64,000 bases of DNA from Aureimonas sp. OT7. Its GTDB lineage: Bacteria; Pseudomonadota; Alphaproteobacteria; Rhizobiales; Rhizobiaceae. The stretch covers positions 2,889,501-2,953,500 of the forward strand of contig NZ_CP062167.1 in assembly GCF_014844055.1 (NCBI RefSeq). Direction: 5' to 3'. The notes beneath the pieces are model-generated. The model saw nothing but the letters and a program-made list of their open reading frames with translations. It was not told where the DNA came from and did no database searches. This document shows, one piece after another, positions 8,751 to 17,782 of the stretch (position 1 is the first letter of the stretch; every line of letters starts with the position of its first letter). A program made the translations under genes and the position numbers.

Positions 8751-9716
8751 TCAGGCCGCAGCCAGTTCCACGCCGGCCATGGCCTCGAAGAGCAGGTCGG
8801 GGCCGGCATCGGGGCGAACCGACTGTTCGGACAGGATCTGCCGCCACCGCCGCGCCCCGGGAAGGCCGTTGAAGAGCCCCAGCATGTGGCGCGTGACATG
8901 CGAAAGCCGGCCGCCGGCCGCGACATGCGCCCCGGCATACTCCGCCATCTTCCCGACCACCTCGGCCAGCGACGACGAAGGCGCCGGGCTGCCGAACAGA
9001 AGCGGATCGACAGTCAGCAGGTCGGCCGGGTTCTGGTAGGCTGCCCGCCCCAGCATCACGCCATCGAGCCCGTCCAGCAGAGACCTGGCCGATGCGACCT
9101 GGCCGATGCCGCCATTGATGCCGATGAACCTGTCCGGCAGGCGAGCCTTCAGGCGTTGGACGCGGCCATAATCGAGAGGCGGGATTTCACGATTTTCCTT
9201 GGGGCTCAGCCCCTGCAGCCACGCCTTGCGGGCGTGCACCCACAGGCCGTCCGCCCCGGTGGCGAAAACGGCATCGGCCAGTGCATCCAGCGCCGGCTCC
9301 GGATCCTGGTCGTCGACGCCGATACGGCATTTGACGGTAACGGGCACGGCCACGGCGCTTTTCATCGCCGCGACGCAGGCGCCGACCAGGGCCGGTTGCA
9401 GCATCAGACAGGCGCCGAAGGCCCCGGACTGCACCCTGTCCGACGGGCAACCGACGTTCAGGTTGATTTCGTCATAGCCGAAACCCTCGCCGATCCGCGC
9501 CGCCTCAGCCAGCTTGGCCGGGTCCGAGCCGCCAAGCTGCAGCACCACCGGATGCTCCATGGCGTCGAACCCCAGCAACCGCTCACGCGGGCCGTGGATA
9601 GCGGCGTCTGCAACGACCATCTCCGTGAACAGCCGCGCATGCGCGCTCATCTGCCGGTGAAAGTACCGGCAATGTCTGTCCGTCCAGTCGATCATGGGTG
9701 CGACGGCGAATTTCAT
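8751..9716 (-). CDS. dusA: tRNA-dihydrouridine(20/20a) synthase DusA
   Basis: A flavoenzyme that reduces uridines 20/20a of the tRNA D-loop with NADPH. The 321-residue protein opens with APMIDWTDRHCRYFHR, the DusA signature, followed by TEMVVADAA. NVGCPSDRVQSGAFGACLM contains the catalytic Cys region, and TVKCRIGVDDQD, IGINGGI and DGVMLGRAAY complete the TIM-barrel FMN site. FNGLPGARRWRQ at the C-terminus is typical of the DusA subgroup. It is a single gene on the minus strand with the toxin-antitoxin locus divergent upstream. Confidence 0.95.
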   Translation of the reverse strand: MKFAVAPMIDWTDRHCRYFHRQMSAHARLFTEMVVADAAIHGPRERLLGFDAMEHPVVLQLGGSDPAKLAEAARIGEGFGYDEINLNVGCPSDRVQSGAFGACLMLQPALVGACVAAMKSAVAVPVTVKCRIGVDDQDPEPALDALADAVFATGADGLWVHARKAWLQGLSPKENREIPPLDYGRVQRLKARLPDRFIGINGGIGQVASARSLLDGLDGVMLGRAAYQNPADLLTVDPLLFGSPAPSSSLAEVVGKMAEYAGAHVAAGGRLSHVTRHMLGLFNGLPGARRWRQILSEQSVRPDAGPDLLFEAMAGVELAAA

Positions 9717-9851
9717 AGATATTTCAACAACCTGTTATTTCCTGGTATGCCGAAAGAGTAGGATTGTCGCCATTATTTCGGCAGCCTGGGATCTCCGGTC
9801 TCATCTACGTCATCTCAGATGCGAAAAAAGTGTCTGCCTGATGGGATAGAC

Positions 9852-9864
9852 GATAGTTACTATC
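9852..9864. promoter_or_regulatory. short inverted repeat upstream of the toxin-antitoxin promoter
   Basis: GATAG-TTA-CTATC is a perfect 5-bp inverted repeat in the dusA/phd divergent gap. It lies 24 bases before the proposed -35 box of the antitoxin gene. It could be an accessory regulator site, but it is short and could be chance. Confidence 0.3.
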
Positions 9865-9887
9865 TTTCGAGGGGCATTCCAGCAAGC

Positions 9888-9931
9888 TTGCGCTCAGCAG
9901 CAACGCGTCATATGTAGGTACTTGCCTACAT
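9888..9931 (+). promoter_or_regulatory. promoter and operator of the phd-vapC operon
   Basis: A 7-bp perfect inverted repeat, ATGTAGG (9912-9918) and CCTACAT (9925-9931) with a 6-base spacer, lies immediately before the GGAGGT ribosome site. A -35-like TTGCGC (9888-9893), 17 bases and a -10-like TATGTA (9911-9916) precede it, so the palindrome overlaps the -10 box. This is the layout expected for autorepression by a Phd/YefM-VapC complex. Confidence 0.6.
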
Positions 9932-9942
9932 GGAGGTGCGCC

Positions 9943-10197
9943 TTGCCTGTTACCACCCTTTCCAGTCGCGAGTTGAATCATGACGTCAGCAGCGCCAAGA
10001 AGGCGGCGCAGAGCGGCCCGGTCGTCATCACCGATCGGGGCAAGCCCTCCCATGTCCTGATGACCTACGACGAGTTCAAGCGCCTGACCGGCAAGCGCCG
10101 CAGCCTCGTGGAAGCCCTGGCCATGCCTGGTCTGTCGGACATCGACTTCGATCCGCCGCGCGTCGAGATCATACAGCGCCGGGTCGACCTGACGTGA
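9943..10197 (+). CDS. Phd/YefM-family antitoxin
   Basis: An 84-residue antitoxin that should bind its operator by an N-terminal Phd fold and neutralise VapC with its C-terminus. Phd features are SSRELNHDVSSAKKAAQSG, PVVITDRGKPSHVLMTYDEF and a charged tail (DIDFDPPRVEIIQ). The start is a TTG at 9943, chosen because a consensus GGAGGT (9932-9937) sits five bases before it. An upstream in-frame TTG at 9922 falls inside the operator. Its stop overlaps the toxin's GTG start (GTGA), so toxin translation is coupled to antitoxin translation. Confidence 0.85.
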   Translation: MPVTTLSSRELNHDVSSAKKAAQSGPVVITDRGKPSHVLMTYDEFKRLTGKRRSLVEALAMPGLSDIDFDPPRVEIIQRRVDLT

Positions 10198-10616
10198 GCT
10201 ATCTGCTCGACACCAACGTTATTTCCGAACTGCGCAAAATCGGCGACGGCAAAGCCGATGCCAACGTCGTCGCATGGATCGGCGCGGAAGACACGGCAAA
10301 TTTCTTTATCTCCGCGATTACCATTCTCGAACTGGAGCGCGGACTTCTGGGTGTACAGCGCCGGGACGCCCTGCAAGGTGCGCTTCTGCGCGCTTGGCTC
10401 GACAATCATATACGACCGGAGTTTTCTGGACGCATACTGCCCGTTGACGACGAAGTCGCCACGCGCTGCGCGCATCTGCATATCCCCGATCGACGCAACG
10501 AGGCCGACGCGCTGATTGCCGCTACGGCACTGGTCCAGGGCTTGCCCGTGGTGACGCGTAATACCCGCGATTTCGAGGGTACAGGCGTTGTTTTGATCGA
10601 CCCCTGGCGGGGCTGA
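10194..10616 (+). CDS. vapC: VapC/FitB-type PIN-domain toxin (ribonuclease)
   Basis: A 140-residue PIN-domain endoribonuclease, probably magnesium-dependent and directed at structured RNA such as tRNA. The acidic site is complete: Asp6 in LLDTNVISEL, Glu12, the central Glu in TILELERG, Asp in EADALIAATA and Asp in TRNTRDFEGTG. The ending VVLIDPWRG resembles FitB. It begins with a GTG overlapping the antitoxin stop. No third gene belongs to the operon; a 202-base gap separates it from the photolyase. Confidence 0.9.
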   Translation: MSYLLDTNVISELRKIGDGKADANVVAWIGAEDTANFFISAITILELERGLLGVQRRDALQGALLRAWLDNHIRPEFSGRILPVDDEVATRCAHLHIPDRRNEADALIAATALVQGLPVVTRNTRDFEGTGVVLIDPWRG

Positions 10617-10818
10617 CCAACCCTTGCCCCTCGCTGATCCTTGTCCATGATCCGCAGGTATAGTGCGCAGTGATATCCGCACCGGTGTTTGCCCTCTGTC
10701 TCGGCTATTTCTGAACGCTCCCGGTCAATCGAAACCACTCCACGAAATGGCCATGGCATGCGGCCGGAACTGCGCTATCTGCTGCCGCTGGCAACCCATC
10801 GGAGCGAGTGCAACCGGC

Positions 10819-12267
10819 ATGGCAAAAGAACAGGGGCAGCCCATCATCGTGTGGCTGCGTCACGATCTGCGGCTCGACGACAACCCGGCCCTTGCGCATG
10901 CGGCGGAATCCGGACGCCCCGTCATCCCCCTTTTCATCCTGGCCGACGCGAATGCGCCCGTACGACCCTATGGCAGTGCCCACAAATGGTGGCTGCACCA
11001 CTCGCTGAAAGAGCTTTCCGCGTCGTTCGGCAAACTGGGATCGCGCCTTGTATTGCGCCGTGGCGATGCCTTCGCGGTGCTGGAGGACATCCTGTCGAAA
11101 AGTGGCGCCACCGCAGTCTACATCAACCGTCGCTATGGTCCGGAAGCATCGCGCGTCGATGGCGAGCTGGAATCGCGCTTCAATTGTGTCGACATCCAAT
11201 GCTTCGAAGCTGCCCTGCTGCACGACCCCGATCAGGTCAAGACGGGAAGCGGTGGATACTACAAGGTCTATACACCCTTCATGAAGTCTGTCAGCGCCGG
11301 TCTGCATAGCTATCGGCACCCCATCGATCCGCCGTCCGGGCTGGCGGCGCCCGAACATTTCCCCCTGTCCGAAAGCCTCGATACGTGGGGGCTCCTGCCG
11401 ACCAATCCGAATTGGGCGAAGGGCTTTCAGTCGGAATGGATCCCCGGCGAAACCGGGGCGCAGGAGCGGCTTTCGTATTTCTGCGATGAGCTGCTTGCCG
11501 GTTATGAGGAGGGACGAAACAAGCCGTCCGAAGACCTGACCTCCCGCCTCTCGCCGCATCTCCATTTCGGCGAGGTGTCGGCGCTTCGCGCGCTGACAAC
11601 GGCCGAGGAAACCGCCCATCGCCGCAAATCCATTCCCGACAACGACCGGCAGACATTCCGCCGCGAACTGATCTGGCGCGATTTCAACCACCATCTGCTT
11701 TATCATTTTCAAAATCTTGCAACAGATAACTTCAACCATCGCTTCAACGCCTTGAAATGGCGCGAAGCGACCGGGGACTTGAAGGCGTGGCAAACCGGCC
11801 GGACAGGATATCCCATCGTGGATGCCGGCATGCGCCAGCTCTGGCAGATGGGGTGGATGCACAACCGCGTGCGGATGATCGTCGGATCGTTCCTGACGAA
11901 GGATCTGCTCATCGACTGGCGGGAGGGCGAAGCCTGGTTCTGGGATACGCTCGTCGATGGGGACGAGGCGAACAACACCTCGCAATGGCAGTGGATCGCG
12001 GGCACGGGCGCCGATGCGCAGCCCTTCTTCCGCATCTTCAACCCCATCAAGCAAAGCCAGGATTTCGACCCCGAGGGCGACTACATCCGAAGCTTCGTGC
12101 CCGAATTGTCGAAGTTGCCCGCCAAAGCCATCCACGCACCGTGGGAGGCCGATGGCGCCACGCTGGACGAGGCGGGCGTCACGCTGGGCGAAACCTATCC
12201 ACGGCCGATCGTCGACCATAAGGAGGCGCGCGACCGGGCCAACGCCGCCTTCCAGGCGACCCGGTAA
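10819..12267 (+). CDS. phrB: deoxyribodipyrimidine photolyase (class I CPD photolyase)
   Basis: Light-driven repair enzyme splitting cyclobutane pyrimidine dimers with FADH-. The 482-residue protein has the N-terminal antenna-binding Rossmann domain (IIVWLRHDLRLDDNPALAHA) and the C-terminal FAD-binding helical domain. The latter includes RRELIWRDFNHHLLYHF, TGYPIVDAGMRQLWQMGWMH, NRVRMIVGSFLTKDLLIDW and the Trp-rich SQWQWIAGTGADAQPFFRIF. The ATG at 10819 was chosen for GGAGCGAG about ten bases upstream and because homology starts there; the frame is open 52 codons further. Cryptochrome-like relatives cannot be excluded by eye. Confidence 0.93.
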   Translation: MAKEQGQPIIVWLRHDLRLDDNPALAHAAESGRPVIPLFILADANAPVRPYGSAHKWWLHHSLKELSASFGKLGSRLVLRRGDAFAVLEDILSKSGATAVYINRRYGPEASRVDGELESRFNCVDIQCFEAALLHDPDQVKTGSGGYYKVYTPFMKSVSAGLHSYRHPIDPPSGLAAPEHFPLSESLDTWGLLPTNPNWAKGFQSEWIPGETGAQERLSYFCDELLAGYEEGRNKPSEDLTSRLSPHLHFGEVSALRALTTAEETAHRRKSIPDNDRQTFRRELIWRDFNHHLLYHFQNLATDNFNHRFNALKWREATGDLKAWQTGRTGYPIVDAGMRQLWQMGWMHNRVRMIVGSFLTKDLLIDWREGEAWFWDTLVDGDEANNTSQWQWIAGTGADAQPFFRIFNPIKQSQDFDPEGDYIRSFVPELSKLPAKAIHAPWEADGATLDEAGVTLGETYPRPIVDHKEARDRANAAFQATR

Positions 12268-12370
12268 CCGGCCGCCGGCCGATACGACGGAAGGCGTTTC
12301 GCCAACCTGTCCGATGATCTAGGCTTGCGGCGATTCGAGATACGATGCCGACACACGATCGGAAACCCAA

Positions 12371-13408
12371 ATGGAACGAAACCTTTCCGTCATCGACGCC
12401 ATCGGCAATACGCCGCTGATCCGGCTGCGGCGCGCCTCCGAGGAGACGGGGTGCGAGATCTGGGGCAAGGCCGAGTTCATGAACCCCGGCCAGTCGATCA
12501 AGGATCGGGCGGGCCTGTTCATCATCCGGGATGCCGAAGCCCGGGGCCTGATCCAGCCGGGCGGCATCATCGTGGAAGGCACGGCCGGCAATACCGGCAT
12601 CGGCCTGACGCTGGTGGCGAACGCGCTTGGCTACCGGACCGTCATCGTGATCCCCGACACGCAGTCGCAGGAAAAGAAGGACGCGCTCCGCCTGATGGGT
12701 GCGGAGTTGCTGGAAGTGCCTGCGGTGCCCTACCGCAACCCCAACAACTACGTAAAGATATCCGGCCGGCTCGCCGAGCGGATCGCGCGCAGCCATCCCG
12801 ATGGTGCCATCTGGGCCAACCAGTTCGACAATGTCGCCAACCGCGACGGCCATATCGTGACGACGGCTGAGGAGATCTGGCAGCAGACCGGCGGCCAGAT
12901 CGACGGCTTCATCTGCTCTGTCGGAACGGGCGGCACGCTGGCCGGAACCGCGGCCGGCCTCAAGCGGCACTCCGGCCATGTGCGCATCGGCCTCGCGGAC
13001 CCGATGGGCGCGGCCCTCTACAGCTTCTACAAGGATGGCGAGTTGAAGTCTGAGGGCTCGTCCATCACCGAGGGCATCGGCCAGGGACGCATCACCGCCA
13101 ATCTCGATGGATTCGAGCCGGATTTCGTCTGCCAGGTGCCGGATGCGGAAGCCCTGCCGATCCTGTTCGATCTCGTGCTGGAGGAAGGGCTGTGCCTCGG
13201 CGGATCGTCGGGCATCAACATCGCGGGCGCCATCCGCATGGCGCGGGAGATGGGGCCGGGCCACACCATCGTCACCGTGCTCTGCGATTACGGAAACCGC
13301 TATCAGTCGAAGCTGTACAATCCCGACTTCCTGAAAACGAAAGATCTCCCGCAACCGGACTGGATCGACAGGGAGCCGGGCTTCGACATTCCCTTCGAAG
13401 CTGCGTGA
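12371..13408 (+). CDS. cysK: cysteine synthase family PLP enzyme
   Basis: A PLP-dependent beta-synthase predicted to make L-cysteine from O-acetylserine and sulfide. In 345 residues, NTPLIRLRRASEETGCEIWG is followed by the PLP lysine in NPGQSIKDRAG, the substrate loop EGTAGNTGIGL, the phosphate-binding GTGGTLAG and the C-terminal GGSSGINIAGAI. The order matches CysK; EGTAGNTGIGL (Ala where classic CysK has Ser) marks a subgroup also found near cystathionine-type enzymes, so strict O-acetylserine specificity is not certain. It heads a tight run with sulfurtransferase and GNAT genes, suggesting sulfur or cysteine metabolism. Confidence 0.85.
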   Translation: MERNLSVIDAIGNTPLIRLRRASEETGCEIWGKAEFMNPGQSIKDRAGLFIIRDAEARGLIQPGGIIVEGTAGNTGIGLTLVANALGYRTVIVIPDTQSQEKKDALRLMGAELLEVPAVPYRNPNNYVKISGRLAERIARSHPDGAIWANQFDNVANRDGHIVTTAEEIWQQTGGQIDGFICSVGTGGTLAGTAAGLKRHSGHVRIGLADPMGAALYSFYKDGELKSEGSSITEGIGQGRITANLDGFEPDFVCQVPDAEALPILFDLVLEEGLCLGGSSGINIAGAIRMAREMGPGHTIVTVLCDYGNRYQSKLYNPDFLKTKDLPQPDWIDREPGFDIPFEAA

Positions 13409-13422
13409 CAGGGGGCGCAAGC

Positions 13423-14280
13423 GTGAGCCGGTACAGTACAATCCTTTCCCCGCAAGAGTTGGCGGCGGCATCGAGCGCCGGCAAGCTGCGCATCGTCGAC
13501 GCCTCCTGGTACATGCCGGCGCAGGATCGCGATGCCCGCGCCGAGTTCGAGGCCGCGCATATTCCGGGGGCGGTCTTCTTCGACCAGGATGCCGTCGTCG
13601 ATCCGCAATCGAGCCTGCCCCATACCCTGCCATCCCCTTCGGTCTTTTCCAAAGCGGCCGGCGCACTGGGCCTGTCTTCCGATGACAGGATCGTCGTCTA
13701 TGACGGCATCGGCCTCTTCTCCGCCGCACGCGTCTGGTGGATGCTGCGCGTGTTCGGCGCCCGTGACGTTCTCGTTCTGGATGGCGGGCTGCCGGCATGG
13801 CTGGCGGCCGGCCTGCCGACAGAGTCCGGCCCGGCCCAGCCCCAGCCGGCGCATTTCGAGGCCAGGGAACCGGGCGACGCGGTCGTCGGTCTCGAGGCGA
13901 TGCGTCGCATCGTCGAATCCGGATCGCTCCAGATTGCCGATGCGCGCCCCGCCGAACGGTTTTCCGGCAGTGCGCCGGAGCCCCGGGCGGGCGTCCGGTC
14001 CGGCCACATGCCCGGCGCGTCTTCCCTGCCCTTCAGCGAGGTGCAGGCAGATGGCCGGCTGAAGGACGAGGCGGCCCTGCGCGCCGCGTTCCGCGATGCG
14101 GGCATAGATCCGGACGCGCCGGTTGTCACCACGTGCGGCTCGGGCGTCACGGCGGCCGTCATCAATCTCGCGCTGGAATCACTCGGCAACCGCGGTGCGA
14201 AGCTGTATGATGGCTCGTGGACGGAATGGGGCTCGCATTCGGATACGCCCGTGGAGACGGGCCCGGCCGTAACGAGGTGA
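13423..14280 (+). CDS. sseA: 3-mercaptopyruvate sulfurtransferase
   Basis: A two-domain rhodanese of 285 residues that moves sulfur from 3-mercaptopyruvate to acceptors. The N-terminal inactive rhodanese domain has VDASWYMPAQDRDARAEF and HIPGAVFFDQD. The C-terminal domain has the active Cys in TTCGSGVTAAV; CGSGVT is the mercaptopyruvate signature, unlike the CRKGVT of thiosulfate sulfurtransferase. It begins with a GTG preceded by a GGGGG ribosome site, 14 bases after the cysteine synthase gene. Its stop is four bases before the GNAT gene, so the three are probably cotranscribed; mercaptopyruvate derives from cysteine. Confidence 0.92.
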   Translation: MSRYSTILSPQELAAASSAGKLRIVDASWYMPAQDRDARAEFEAAHIPGAVFFDQDAVVDPQSSLPHTLPSPSVFSKAAGALGLSSDDRIVVYDGIGLFSAARVWWMLRVFGARDVLVLDGGLPAWLAAGLPTESGPAQPQPAHFEAREPGDAVVGLEAMRRIVESGSLQIADARPAERFSGSAPEPRAGVRSGHMPGASSLPFSEVQADGRLKDEAALRAAFRDAGIDPDAPVVTTCGSGVTAAVINLALESLGNRGAKLYDGSWTEWGSHSDTPVETGPAVTR

Positions 14281-14284
14281 AGGC

Positions 14285-14863
14285 GTGACGACAATCAAGA
14301 CCGAAGTGACGCAGCTTGTGCTGCATTCGCTTCCCGATGCGGAGACCCCGATGCCCGAGCATGCCGGGCGGCTGGACCTTCTTCGCGTGCGGACCATTCC
14401 GCTTGCCTTCTACCGCTATCTCTATCGGGTCGGCAGGCCCCACCACTGGACATCGCGCTGTCTTGGCGACAGGGAACTGGCGCGCGAGGTGCATGCGCCC
14501 AATGTCCGTTTGCAGGTCCTGTATTGCGATGGAGCGCCCGCCGGCTGGTTCGAGCTCGATGTCGGCCGTGCCCCGCGCCAGACCCGCCTTGTCCACTTCG
14601 CCACGATGCCGGAGTTTCGGGGGCGCGGGCTTGCCCGGTACCTTTTGTCCAAGGCCATCACGGCCGGCTTCGAGGACGGGCCGAACGGACTGGTGGTGGA
14701 AACCAACACCCTCGACCATCCCGCCGCCCTGCCCCTGTACCGCAAGATGGGCTTCCGTCCGCTGTCGGTGCGCGAGGTTGTAACCATCGCCTTCACCGAT
14801 CCGGAAGCCGACGGCGACGGCCTCTCCGAGCCGTCCGGCCGTTTCGCGCCAGGGATGGCCTGA
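14285..14863 (+). CDS. GNAT-family N-acetyltransferase
   Basis: A 192-residue acetyltransferase of unknown substrate. The acetyl-CoA pyrophosphate loop is RGRGLARYLLSKAI (about residues 117-130), preceded by the beta4 strand LVHFATMPEF. NTLDHPAALPLYRKMGFRPL is the typical beta6-alpha4 region that packs on CoA. It starts with GTG after GAGGTG, the last bases of the sseA gene. Its place between sulfurtransferase and nucleotidase genes gives no firm hint of the acceptor. Confidence 0.85.
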   Translation: MTTIKTEVTQLVLHSLPDAETPMPEHAGRLDLLRVRTIPLAFYRYLYRVGRPHHWTSRCLGDRELAREVHAPNVRLQVLYCDGAPAGWFELDVGRAPRQTRLVHFATMPEFRGRGLARYLLSKAITAGFEDGPNGLVVETNTLDHPAALPLYRKMGFRPLSVREVVTIAFTDPEADGDGLSEPSGRFAPGMA

Positions 14864-14873
14864 CGATCGTACG

Positions 14874-16763
14874 ATGGCGCAGGCGGTTATCTCCGGCGAT
14901 GCTGGCGCCGCACGCGCCAGGCTTCGCATCCTTGCAACGAGCGATCTTCACGCCTGCATCTATCCCTATGACTATTTCGTAGACCGGGAGACGCATTCGG
15001 TCGGTCTGGCACGTGCCGCAAGCTGCATCGCGCAGTTGCGCCGCGGCGCGCCCAATTGCCTTCTCTTCGACAATGGCGATTTCCTGCAGGGAAATCCGCT
15101 CGGCGATTTCGCCGCCAGGAGCAGCGCGGAACAGGGGTGGCGCCACCCCGTGGTCGAGGCCATGCGGCAACTCGGCTACGACGCGGCGAGCCTCGGCAAT
15201 CACGAGTTCGACTGGGGCTTGCCGTTCCTTGCGCAGGCCCTGGAAGGTGCCGGGTTTCCCCTCCTGTGCGCAAACCTCCAGTCCGCCGGCACGTTCAGCC
15301 CCTTCTGGACCCCTTATGCCATCCTGCACCGGACCCTGGCGCTGGATGGCGGGGGCCATCTCCCGATCCGCATCGGCGTTCTGGGCCTGCTTCCGCCGCA
15401 GGTGACGAAGTGGAATGCGCATCACCTGGACGGCGTCGTCGTCAGCCAGGACATCGTGGCCACGGCCTTACAGGTGGTGCCGCGCATGCGGGCCGAAGGC
15501 GCCGATCTGGTGATCGCGCTGGCCCATACGGGGATCGATCCTTCGACCGATGGGTCGAGGCAGGAAAACGCGGCACTTGCGCTGGCCTGCGTGGCGGGGA
15601 TCGACGCGATCATTGCCGGCCATCAGCACTTGCGCCTTCCGGGCAGGGATTTCGCCGGAATTGCCGGCGTCGACGCGGATACCGGCTTCGTCCACGCAAT
15701 ACCCTGCGTCATGCCCGGCTTCGGTGGCTCGGAGGTCGGCGCGATCGACCTTGCCCTGACACATGAGGGCGCCCGCTGGACGGTCGAGGCCGCAGCCGCC
15801 CGGCTGCACCCGATCAGTCGCAGGGGCGCGGATGGCGCGATACCGCTGGTGCAAAGCGACCGGGCCGTGCTCCACGCAGCGGCGGCCGCCCATGAGGGCA
15901 CGCTCGCCTATATCCGCCAGCCCATCGGCAGGACACTGGCGCCGCTTCATTCGTATTTTTCGGTCCTGAAGCCGACACGCGCGCTGCAACTCGTCAGCGA
16001 AGCGCAGCTCTGGCATGCCCGAAGAATGATCGCCGGCGGTCCGCTGGACGGGCGGCCTCTGCTGTGCGCGGCATCGCTGTTCAAGGCGGGCGGGCGGGGC
16101 GGGCCGGCGAATTACACCGACATCCCAGCCGGGCCACTGGCCATCCGCAACGTGTCGGACCTCTACAGCTACCCCAACGAGTTGCAGATCGTCGATATGT
16201 CCGGCGACGAACTCGGCGAATGGCTGGAGATGTCGGCCAGCATATTCTCCACCGTGGCGGCGGACGGGATCGTTCGGCCGCTGCTGCTTCATGGTGCGGC
16301 TCCATACAATTTCGACGTCATAGATGGTCTGACCTATCGGATCGACCTGGCGATGCCAGCGCGTTACGACATCGACGGCAAGCTTGCCCCCAGCGGCGCG
16401 CGGCGCATCGGCGCGTTGCGGTACATGGACCAGAAGGTTTCGCCGGACCGGCATTTCCTGGTGGTGACGAACAGCTTCCGGGCATCGGGCGGAGGGCACT
16501 TTCCCGGACTCGGCATGGACCGCGTGGTCGCATCGTCGCACGAGGCCAACCGCGACGTTCTGGCTGCCTATATCGCCGATCGGGGAACCGTGGAGTGCCA
16601 TGAGCGCCCGATATGGCGCTTTGCAGAAACCGGCGGCGCGCTCGTGGATTTCGATACCGGGCCCGGTGCCGCGCGCCATCTGCATGAGATCGCCGGCTTT
16701 GCACCGGTGGCGCAAGGAACGACAGAAGAAGGCTATGTGCGATACAGGATGACGCTGCCATGA
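14874..16763 (+). CDS. cpdB: 2',3'-cyclic-nucleotide 2'-phosphodiesterase / 3'-nucleotidase (CpdB-like)
   Basis: A metallophosphoesterase of the 5'-nucleotidase superfamily, 629 residues. The N-terminal calcineurin-like domain shows the dimetal ligands in ATSDLHACIYPYDY, DNGDFLQGNPLGDF, LGNHEFDWGL, ALAHTGID and GHQHLRLPG. The C-terminal substrate domain has RNVSDLYSYPNELQIVDMSG. It should hydrolyse 2',3'-cyclic nucleotides and 3'-nucleotides for phosphate and nucleoside recovery. Classical CpdB is periplasmic, but this start has no obvious signal peptide and the metallophosphatase begins at residue 17. Its stop overlaps the next start by ATGA. Confidence 0.88.
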   Translation: MAQAVISGDAGAARARLRILATSDLHACIYPYDYFVDRETHSVGLARAASCIAQLRRGAPNCLLFDNGDFLQGNPLGDFAARSSAEQGWRHPVVEAMRQLGYDAASLGNHEFDWGLPFLAQALEGAGFPLLCANLQSAGTFSPFWTPYAILHRTLALDGGGHLPIRIGVLGLLPPQVTKWNAHHLDGVVVSQDIVATALQVVPRMRAEGADLVIALAHTGIDPSTDGSRQENAALALACVAGIDAIIAGHQHLRLPGRDFAGIAGVDADTGFVHAIPCVMPGFGGSEVGAIDLALTHEGARWTVEAAAARLHPISRRGADGAIPLVQSDRAVLHAAAAAHEGTLAYIRQPIGRTLAPLHSYFSVLKPTRALQLVSEAQLWHARRMIAGGPLDGRPLLCAASLFKAGGRGGPANYTDIPAGPLAIRNVSDLYSYPNELQIVDMSGDELGEWLEMSASIFSTVAADGIVRPLLLHGAAPYNFDVIDGLTYRIDLAMPARYDIDGKLAPSGARRIGALRYMDQKVSPDRHFLVVTNSFRASGGGHFPGLGMDRVVASSHEANRDVLAAYIADRGTVECHERPIWRFAETGGALVDFDTGPGAARHLHEIAGFAPVAQGTTEEGYVRYRMTLP

Positions 16764-17773
16764 TCGCTTCGCACACCGTCAGACGCCGACTTGCCCTGGC
16801 GGCCGTTGCCGTTTCGGCAATCATCCTCGGCGCGGCCGCGTTCTGGACACTCGGCCCGCGTGAGCCGGTGGCGCGGACATCCGCGTTTGCCGCCCGGGAT
16901 ATCGGCCCCGACATATCGGCCTGGCTGGCGGCGGGCGAGGCCGACATACCCAACCTTCGCCCCGATGCGGCCAAGGAGATCGTCTGGGCCTATCCGGCAT
17001 CGCGCGCCAGGACGCCGGTGGCCATCGTCTATATCCATGGTTTCTCAGCCAGCAAGGCCGAGCTGCGTCCCGTGCCGGACATGGTTGCACGGAAGCTCGG
17101 CGCCAACCTCTTCTATACGCGGCTGGCCGGGCACGGCCGCAACGAAGCGGCCATGGCGGAGCCGACCGTCGGCGACTGGCTGGACGATCTTTCGGAAGCC
17201 GTCGCCGTCGGCCGGCGCATCGGCGAAAAGGTGGTCATCGTCGGCACGTCCACCGGCGGCGCATTGACGACCTATGGCGCCAGCCTGCCGGGCATGCTGG
17301 ACGGGGTGGCGGGCGTGGTTCTGATATCGCCCAATTTCGCCATTCGCGACTGGCGGAGCTTTCTCCTGACCATGCCGTATGCGCGGCAGATCGTACCCTT
17401 CCTGCATGGCGACACCTACGGGGAGGCTCCGCGAAGCCGGCCCGCCGACGAGGCGGCGGAAACCTATGGCTGGACGCGGGGGTTCCCCACCGTGGCACTG
17501 CTGCCCATGGCCGCGCTTGCGCAAACGGCAGCGGCCATCGACTTTTCCGCGATCCATATTCCGGCGCTCTTCGTCCTGTCGCCGGCCGACAAGGTGGTGG
17601 ATGCATCGGTGACGCTGGACGCAGCCGGCCGGTGGGGCGGGCCGCACCAGGTGCTGCAGATCGACGATTCCAACGACCCTTCGCAACACCTCATCGCCGG
17701 CGACCTGCGATCGCCGCAAACCAGCCAGCGCGTGGCGGACGCCATCGCCGGCTGGATCGCCGCCCTGCCCTGA
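16760..17773 (+). CDS. membrane-anchored alpha/beta hydrolase
   Basis: A 337-residue serine hydrolase with one N-terminal membrane segment (about residues 8-28). The catalytic domain probably faces the periplasm. IVYIHGFSASKAELRP supplies the oxyanion region, VIVGTSTGGALTTYG the nucleophile elbow (G-T-S-T-G), SPADKVVD the acid, and SNDPSQHLIAGD the likely catalytic His. It resembles carboxylesterases/lysophospholipases; the substrate is unknown. It is translationally coupled to the CpdB-like gene and ends nine bases from the convergent ilvA gene. Confidence 0.82.
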   Translation: MIASHTVRRRLALAAVAVSAIILGAAAFWTLGPREPVARTSAFAARDIGPDISAWLAAGEADIPNLRPDAAKEIVWAYPASRARTPVAIVYIHGFSASKAELRPVPDMVARKLGANLFYTRLAGHGRNEAAMAEPTVGDWLDDLSEAVAVGRRIGEKVVIVGTSTGGALTTYGASLPGMLDGVAGVVLISPNFAIRDWRSFLLTMPYARQIVPFLHGDTYGEAPRSRPADEAAETYGWTRGFPTVALLPMAALAQTAAAIDFSAIHIPALFVLSPADKVVDASVTLDAAGRWGGPHQVLQIDDSNDPSQHLIAGDLRSPQTSQRVADAIAGWIAALP

Positions 17774-17782
17774 TCCAACCCG

